From assembly GCF_029919115.1 (NCBI RefSeq), contig NZ_CP123990.1, positions 558,001-622,000 of the forward strand: a stretch of DNA of 64,000 nt, in the 5' to 3' direction. The stretch comes from Variovorax paradoxus (GTDB lineage Bacteria > Pseudomonadota > Gammaproteobacteria > Burkholderiales > Burkholderiaceae_C). Made by a program: the position numbers and the translations under genes. The notes below the pieces were generated by a model. It was given only the letters and a program-made list of their open reading frames with translations. It had not been told where the DNA came from and searched no databases. This document shows positions 55,211-64,000 of this stretch, piece by piece. The first letter of the stretch is position 1. Each line of letters starts with the position of its first letter.

Positions 55211-56091
55211 TGAATGCACAAGCTACCAAGAGCGTGAAGACCGCAAAGGCTGCAAAGGCCGAAACCGAGTTGTCCGAGGTTCTGCGCCCGGGCCAATCCG
55301 TCGAGCTCCTGAAAGAGCTGCACATCCTCACGCGCGAGGGCCGGCTCAATCAGGATTCGCGGCGCAAGCTCAAGCAGGTGTACCACCTGTTCCAGTTCAT
55401 CGAGCAACTGCTGCGCGAACTGCCGGATGGCGGCGCCCAGGCCACGCTGGCCGACCATGGCGCTGGCAAGTCGTACCTCGGCTTCATCATCTACGACCTG
55501 TTCTTCCGCGCCCGCCAGGGCGGGCACGTCTACGGCATCGAGACGCGCAGCGAACTGGTGGAAAAATCGCGCGCGCTGGCAAGGCAACTCGGCTTCGACC
55601 GGATGTCGTTCCTGAATCTCACCGTCGCCGAATCGGCGAACGCGAGCGAACTGCCGGAGCGGATCGACGTGGTCACCGCACTGCACGCCTGCGACACCGC
55701 CACCGACGATGCGATTGCCTTCGGCCTCGCGAAGAAGGCGCGCTGCATGGTGCTGGTGCCGTGCTGCCAGGCCGAAGTGGCCGCCTGCCTGCGAGAGACC
55801 AAGGCGCTTGCCTTGTCCCGCACGCCGCTCGCGGAGTTATGGCGCCATCCGCTGCACACCCGCGAAATCGGCAGCCAGCTGACCAACGTGCTGCGCTGCC
55901 TGTATCTCGAGGCGAACGGCTACAGCGTTACTGTCACCGAGCTGGTGGGCTGGGAGCACAGCATGAAGAACGAACTGATCCTTGCGCGCCACACCGGGCA
56001 GCGCAAGGCCGCCGCAGCCGCCCGGCTGGGGGAGTTGCTGGCGCAGTTCGGTCTTGATGCCCTGGGCGACACGCGCTTTCGCCTGAGCTGA
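55207..56091 (+). CDS. Class I SAM-dependent methyltransferase
   Basis: 294 residues. The SAM site is ADHGAGKSYLGFIIYDLFF near residues 80-98, with the GIETRSELVEKSRALA acidic strand and helix behind it; VVTALHACDTATDDAI is the catalytic-side strand. This looks like the Methyltransf_32 group, some of which modify RNA. A CCQAEV motif and a C-terminal basic helix (RHTGQRKAAAAARLG) are further features. The N-terminal 25 residues are Lys/Ala-rich. Translationally coupled to the DUF1415 gene. The substrate is unknown. Confidence 0.82.
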   Translation: MMNAQATKSVKTAKAAKAETELSEVLRPGQSVELLKELHILTREGRLNQDSRRKLKQVYHLFQFIEQLLRELPDGGAQATLADHGAGKSYLGFIIYDLFFRARQGGHVYGIETRSELVEKSRALARQLGFDRMSFLNLTVAESANASELPERIDVVTALHACDTATDDAIAFGLAKKARCMVLVPCCQAEVAACLRETKALALSRTPLAELWRHPLHTREIGSQLTNVLRCLYLEANGYSVTVTELVGWEHSMKNELILARHTGQRKAAAAARLGELLAQFGLDALGDTRFRLS

Positions 56092-56119
56092 ATCCGCGAG
56101 AGCGCGCCGCCTCAACCCC

Positions 56120-56815
56120 ATGGCCCGTCTCCCCCGTCTCACGCTGGCCGACATGCCGCACCACGTGATCCAGCGCGGAAACAACCGCCAGGCGATCTTT
56201 GTCGACCGTGCGGACCATGAGCGCCTGCTTGCCCTGTTGGCCGACAACGCCGTGCGATTCGGCATCGCGCTGCACGCCTATGTGCTGATGGACAACCATT
56301 TCCATCTGCTGGCAACGCCCGGTACCACCACTGGACTGCCGCAGTTCATGCAGGCGGTGGGGCGCAGCTATGTGCGCTACTTCAACGACCGCCATGGCCG
56401 CAGCGGAACCTTGTGGGAGGGGCGCTACAGGTCCACGCTGATCCAGACCGATCGTTACCTGCTGACCTGCATGGCGTACATCGACCTCAACCCCGTGCGG
56501 GCTGGCATGGTCGTGGACGCGCGCGACTTTCCCTGGTCCAGCTATGGGCACTACGCGGGTTTGCGGCATGACAAGCTGCTCACGCCGCATCCGCTGTACT
56601 GGGAATTGGGCAACACGCCCTTTGCCCGCGAGGCCGCATACGTCGAACTGGTGCATGCGGGCGTGCGATCCGCCGACCAGGGCGCTCTTACGGAAGCCAC
56701 GTTGCGCGGGTGGGCAGCCGGCGATGCCGATTTTCTTGCTTCCCTTCAAAAATCGACCGAGCGGCGCGTGACCAAGGCCAAGGCTGGCCGTCCGCCAACT
56801 GCGTCCACTTCCTGA
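56120..56815 (+). CDS. REP-associated tyrosine transposase-like protein (RAYT, Y1_Tnp)
   Basis: 231 residues. The Y1_Tnp fold of IS200/IS605-like and RAYT proteins is clear: MPHHVIQRGNNRQAIF, the metal HUH pair in MDNHFHLL (His60, His62), GTLWEGRYRSTLI, and a candidate catalytic tyrosine at Tyr120 before IDLNPVRAGM. RAYTs are single-copy, domesticated relatives of transposases that cut and join single-stranded palindromic repeats. No IS ends flank it, but a direct and inverted repeat cluster lies just downstream (56862-56930). It sits between the methyltransferase gene and gltB and interrupts the dgt-gltB neighbourhood seen in relatives. The C-terminus is short and basic. Confidence 0.88.
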   Translation: MARLPRLTLADMPHHVIQRGNNRQAIFVDRADHERLLALLADNAVRFGIALHAYVLMDNHFHLLATPGTTTGLPQFMQAVGRSYVRYFNDRHGRSGTLWEGRYRSTLIQTDRYLLTCMAYIDLNPVRAGMVVDARDFPWSSYGHYAGLRHDKLLTPHPLYWELGNTPFAREAAYVELVHAGVRSADQGALTEATLRGWAAGDADFLASLQKSTERRVTKAKAGRPPTASTS

Positions 56816-56861
56816 GCTCTGGCGCGTGATCGGCCGCGCCGTTTGGGCCTGCTGCTGCTCT

Positions 56862-56930
56862 TTTAATCTGTCCCTTATTTAATTCAGACAAGAATACTCG
56901 GAATTTAATAGGAATCTGACCCCTATTAAA
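56862..56930. repeat. Direct and inverted repeat cluster behind the RAYT gene
   Basis: AATCTGTCCCTTATTT (56865-56880) and AATCTGACCCCTATTA (56913-56928) are near-identical direct copies 48 bases apart. The second lies within a perfect dyad, TTTAATAGG-N9-CCTATTAAA (56904-56930). The stretch is AT-rich against the GC-rich surroundings. It is a plausible cognate site for the RAYT protein; a regulatory role for gltB is the alternative. Confidence 0.6.
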
Positions 56931-56996
56931 GTGTTTGGCATTCTTTGTGCATCGCAATATCCTTCTCTTCCCTGCGAAAAACTGAAGGAGTGCGCC

Positions 56997-61763
<4,767 letters not shown>

Positions 61764-61798
61764 TAACCGGCGACACAGAGAACAAAGGAAAGCACGCG

Positions 61799-63277
61799 AT
61801 GGGAAAGATCACCGGCTTCATGGAGCATGAGCGCATCGAAGAGGGCTACAAGCCCGTTGAAGAGCGCGTCAAGCATTACAAGGAATTCGTCGTCGGCCTG
61901 ACGAACGAGCAGGCCAAGGTGCAGGGCGCACGCTGCATGGACTGCGGCACGCCGTTCTGCAACAGCGGCTGCCCGGTCAACAACATCATTCCGGACTTCA
62001 ACGACCTCGTGTACCGCAACGACTGGCAGAACGCCTTCGCGGTGCTCGACTCGACCAACAACTTTCCGGAGTTCACCGGCCGCATCTGCCCCGCACCCTG
62101 CGAGGCGGCCTGCGTGCTCAACGTGAACGACGACCCCGTGGGCATCAAGTCGCTGGAACACGCCATCATCGACCGCGCCTGGGACGAAGGCTGGGTCGCG
62201 CCACGCGTTGCCAAGCACAAGACGGGCAAGAAAGTGGCGGTGGTGGGTTCGGGCCCGGCCGGCATGGCCGCGGCGCAGCAACTCGCGCGCGCCGGCCACG
62301 ACGTGACGCTGTTCGAAAAGAACGACCGCATCGGCGGCCTGCTGCGCTACGGCATTCCCGACTTCAAGATGGAGAAGACGCACATCGACCGCCGCGTCGA
62401 GCAGATGAAGGCCGAGGGCGTCACCTTCCGCACCGGCGTGATCGTCGGCGCCTCGAAAGACACGCTCGGCAAGGGCTCCAAGGTGACCAATCTCGCCAAG
62501 GAAACCGTCACGCCCGAGCAACTGGACAAGGAGTTCGATGCCGTGCTGCTCACCGGCGGCGCCGAGCAATCGCGCGACCTGCCGGTACCGGGCCGCGACC
62601 TGGACGGCATCCACTTTGCGATGGAGTTCCTGCCGCAGCAGAACCGCGTCAATGCGGGCGACAAGGTCAAGGGCCAGTTGCGCGCCGAAGGCAAGCACGT
62701 CATCGTCATCGGCGGCGGCGACACCGGCTCCGACTGCGTGGGTACCAGCAACCGCCACGGTGCAGCCAGCGTCACCCAGTTCGAGCTGATGCCGCAGCCG
62801 CCCGAAGAAGAAAACCGCCCGCTGACCTGGCCTTACTGGCCGATCAAGCTGCGCACCAGTTCCAGCCACGAAGAAGGCTGCGAGCGCGAATTCGCCATCT
62901 CCACCAAGGAGTTCATCGGCGAAAAGGGCAAGGTTACCGGCCTGAAGACCGTCCGCGTGGAGTGGAAAGACGGAAAAATGCAGGAAGTGGCGGGCAGCGA
63001 GCAGATCCTCAAGGCCGATCTCGTGCTGCTGGCCATGGGCTTCATCAGCCCTGTGGCCACCGTGCTGGATGCCTTCGGCGTCGAGAAGGACGCGCGCGGC
63101 AATGCCAAGGCAACCGTCGATTTCATCGGCGGCTATGCCACCAATGTACCCAAGGTGTTCGCAGCGGGCGATATCCGCCGCGGCCAGTCGCTGGTGGTGT
63201 GGGCAATTCGCGAAGGCCGACAGGCTGCGCGCTCGGTGGATGAATTTTTGATGGGATTTAGCGACTTACCGCGCTGA
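61799..63277 (+). CDS. gltD: Glutamate synthase small subunit
   Basis: 492 residues. The N-terminus holds the cysteine motifs for two [4Fe-4S] clusters ([19 protein letters not shown], then [10 protein letters not shown]). FAD binding follows in [20 protein letters not shown], and NADPH binding in [16 protein letters not shown]. The C-terminal [14 protein letters not shown] is the FAD-closing motif. It passes electrons from NADPH to GltB. The start is 35 bases after gltB, with an AAAGGAAA site before the ATG at 61799. Confidence 0.98.
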   Translation: MGKITGFMEHERIEEGYKPVEERVKHYKEFVVGLTNEQAKVQGARCMDCGTPFCNSGCPVNNIIPDFNDLVYRNDWQNAFAVLDSTNNFPEFTGRICPAPCEAACVLNVNDDPVGIKSLEHAIIDRAWDEGWVAPRVAKHKTGKKVAVVGSGPAGMAAAQQLARAGHDVTLFEKNDRIGGLLRYGIPDFKMEKTHIDRRVEQMKAEGVTFRTGVIVGASKDTLGKGSKVTNLAKETVTPEQLDKEFDAVLLTGGAEQSRDLPVPGRDLDGIHFAMEFLPQQNRVNAGDKVKGQLRAEGKHVIVIGGGDTGSDCVGTSNRHGAASVTQFELMPQPPEEENRPLTWPYWPIKLRTSSSHEEGCEREFAISTKEFIGEKGKVTGLKTVRVEWKDGKMQEVAGSEQILKADLVLLAMGFISPVATVLDAFGVEKDARGNAKATVDFIGGYATNVPKVFAAGDIRRGQSLVVWAIREGRQAARSVDEFLMGFSDLPR

Positions 63278-63293
63278 TTTTTGTTTCAATTTC

Positions 63294-63315
63294 GCGGGGC
63301 CACTCACGGCCCCGC
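63294..63315 (+). terminator. Hairpin after gltD
   Basis: GCGGGGCC and GGCCCCGC form a perfect 8-bp stem with a 6-base loop, 16 bases past the stop. The following bases (tatcattt) are a poor U-tract, so it may only stabilise the 3' end. Confidence 0.5.
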
Positions 63316-63336
63316 TATCATTTGCAGAAACCGCAT

Positions 63337-63369
63337 GCCGGGATGCCTGTCAAGGCGCCCGGCTTTTTT
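63337..63369 (+). terminator. Intrinsic terminator of gltBD
   Basis: GCCGGG and CCCGGC enclose an inner GCCT/AGGC stem with a GTCA loop and are followed by TTTTTT. It ends just 6 bases before the mlaF start codon, so mlaF needs read-through or a promoter within this region. Confidence 0.85.
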
Positions 63370-63375
63370 ATTGAG

Positions 63376-64000
63376 ATGGACCCAGCCGCACAGCCACACC
63401 CTTTTGTAGAGTTCCGCGACGTTACGTTCGGCTATGGCGCACGTGCGATTCTCGACGGGGTGTCTTTTGCCGTTCCGCGCGGCAAGGTCACTGCGCTCAT
63501 GGGAGCCTCCGGCGGCGGAAAGACCACCGTGCTGCGGCTCGTCGGCGGACAGCAGCGGGCGCAGCGCGGGCAGGTGCTTTTCGACGGCCAGGACGTCGGC
63601 AAATTCGATGCGGCGGCTCTGTATAAAGCGCGGCGGCGCATGGGCATGCTCTTCCAGTTCGGTGCCTTGTTCACTGACATGAGCGTGTTCGACAACGTCG
63701 CCTTTCCTTTGCGTGAGCACACGCAGCTGTCGGAAGCACTGGTGCGCGACATCGTGCTCATGAAGCTTGACGCAGTGGGCTTGCGCGGCGCGCGAGACCT
63801 CTTGCCCAGCGAAGTGTCCGGCGGCATGGCGCGGCGCGTAGCCCTGGCGCGCGCCATTGCGCTCGACCCCGACCTTGTGATGTACGACGAGCCTTTTGCC
63901 GGCCTCGACCCGATTTCGCTCGGCACTGCGGCGCGGCTGATCCGCCAGCTCAACGACACGCTGGGGCTGACCAGCATCGTCGTGTCGCATGATCTCGAAG
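63376..64000 (+). CDS. mlaF: MlaF, ATPase of the Mla phospholipid transporter (3'-truncated)
   Basis: The first 208 residues are present; the gene runs off the window. Walker A is GASGGGKTT near residue 40, the Q-loop is MLFQFGALFTDMSVFDN, the signature is the unusual SGGMARRVALARA, and Walker B is LVMYDEPFAGLDP with the switch His in VVSHDLE. The FQFGALF and SGGMARR forms are typical of MlaF, which powers lipid transport between inner and outer membrane with MlaEDB. The order gltD-mlaF is common in Burkholderiales. The ATG at 63376 lies right after a terminator, with GAG as the only ribosome-site element. Confidence 0.93.
   Translation, partial: MDPAAQPHPFVEFRDVTFGYGARAILDGVSFAVPRGKVTALMGASGGGKTTVLRLVGGQQRAQRGQVLFDGQDVGKFDAAALYKARRRMGMLFQFGALFTDMSVFDNVAFPLREHTQLSEALVRDIVLMKLDAVGLRGARDLLPSEVSGGMARRVALARAIALDPDLVMYDEPFAGLDPISLGTAARLIRQLNDTLGLTSIVVSHDLE

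Noticed and set aside
56120..56815. An active insertion sequence carrying the Y1 transposase
   Set aside because: No target duplication, no IS200-type left and right ends and no accessory tnpB are visible. The gene form fits a domesticated RAYT better.

Overview
The window looks like a chromosomal piece of a Burkholderiales bacterium of the Comamonadaceae, most probably Variovorax or a close relative. Reasons: very high GC; three orphan Bug/TctC-type tricarboxylate-transporter receptors; System II (CcsBA) cytochrome c maturation; the gene order pilMNOPQ-aroK-aroB-dgt ... gltB-gltD-mlaF; and lptM-lysA divergent from cyaY. The genus is an inference from gene order and remembered family sequences, not from a search. 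No rRNA, tRNA, CRISPR array, prophage or insertion sequence is visible, and no gap between genes exceeds 300 bases.

Layout. (1) 1-6578: a truncated Bug receptor overlapping an FAD oxidoreductase; TesB thioesterase; and a PdxA2-like dehydrogenase with its own Bug receptor, divergent from a LysR regulator. (2) 6754-17524: a ten-gene polyol operon with binding protein, two permeases and ATPase; D-arabinitol 4-dehydrogenase; SmoS-type sorbitol dehydrogenase; fructose-6-phosphate-aldolase-like transaldolase; PfkB fructokinase; AraC regulator; xylulokinase. It closes with a bidirectional terminator shared with groESL, which carries a perfect CIRCE operator. (3) 19786-22210: LuxR regulator divergent from a DUF3237 gene and a third Bug receptor. 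(4) 22248-29747: a cardiolipin-synthase-like lipoprotein, then a Fur-box-preceded iron block (TonB receptor, PepSY membrane protein, a 59-residue membrane protein, second TonB receptor). (5) 29766-45213: housekeeping genes metK, two LpxL-type acyltransferases, an epoxide-hydrolase-like protein, engB, a dihaem cytochrome c, ccsBA, msrPQ, lysA-lptM/cyaY and mrcA. (6) 45452-64000: pilMNOPQ, aroKB, dgt, an MFS exporter, DUF1415 protein, methyltransferase, a RAYT-type transposase, gltBD, and mlaF running off the edge.

How it works together. Region 2 reads as a full pathway: import polyols, oxidise D-arabinitol to D-xylulose and sorbitol to fructose, and phosphorylate both. Two identical 8-bp repeats 21 bp apart upstream fit binding by the AraC regulator encoded inside the operon.

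The least explained material is non-coding. A long palindromic element occurs at 3281-3420 and 13263-13358. A second, REP-like palindrome separates the binding-protein gene from its permeases. A direct and inverted repeat cluster lies behind the RAYT gene. No clearly new multi-gene system stands out; the repeats, the PdxA2/Bug cluster and the aldolase in the polyol operon are the best leads.
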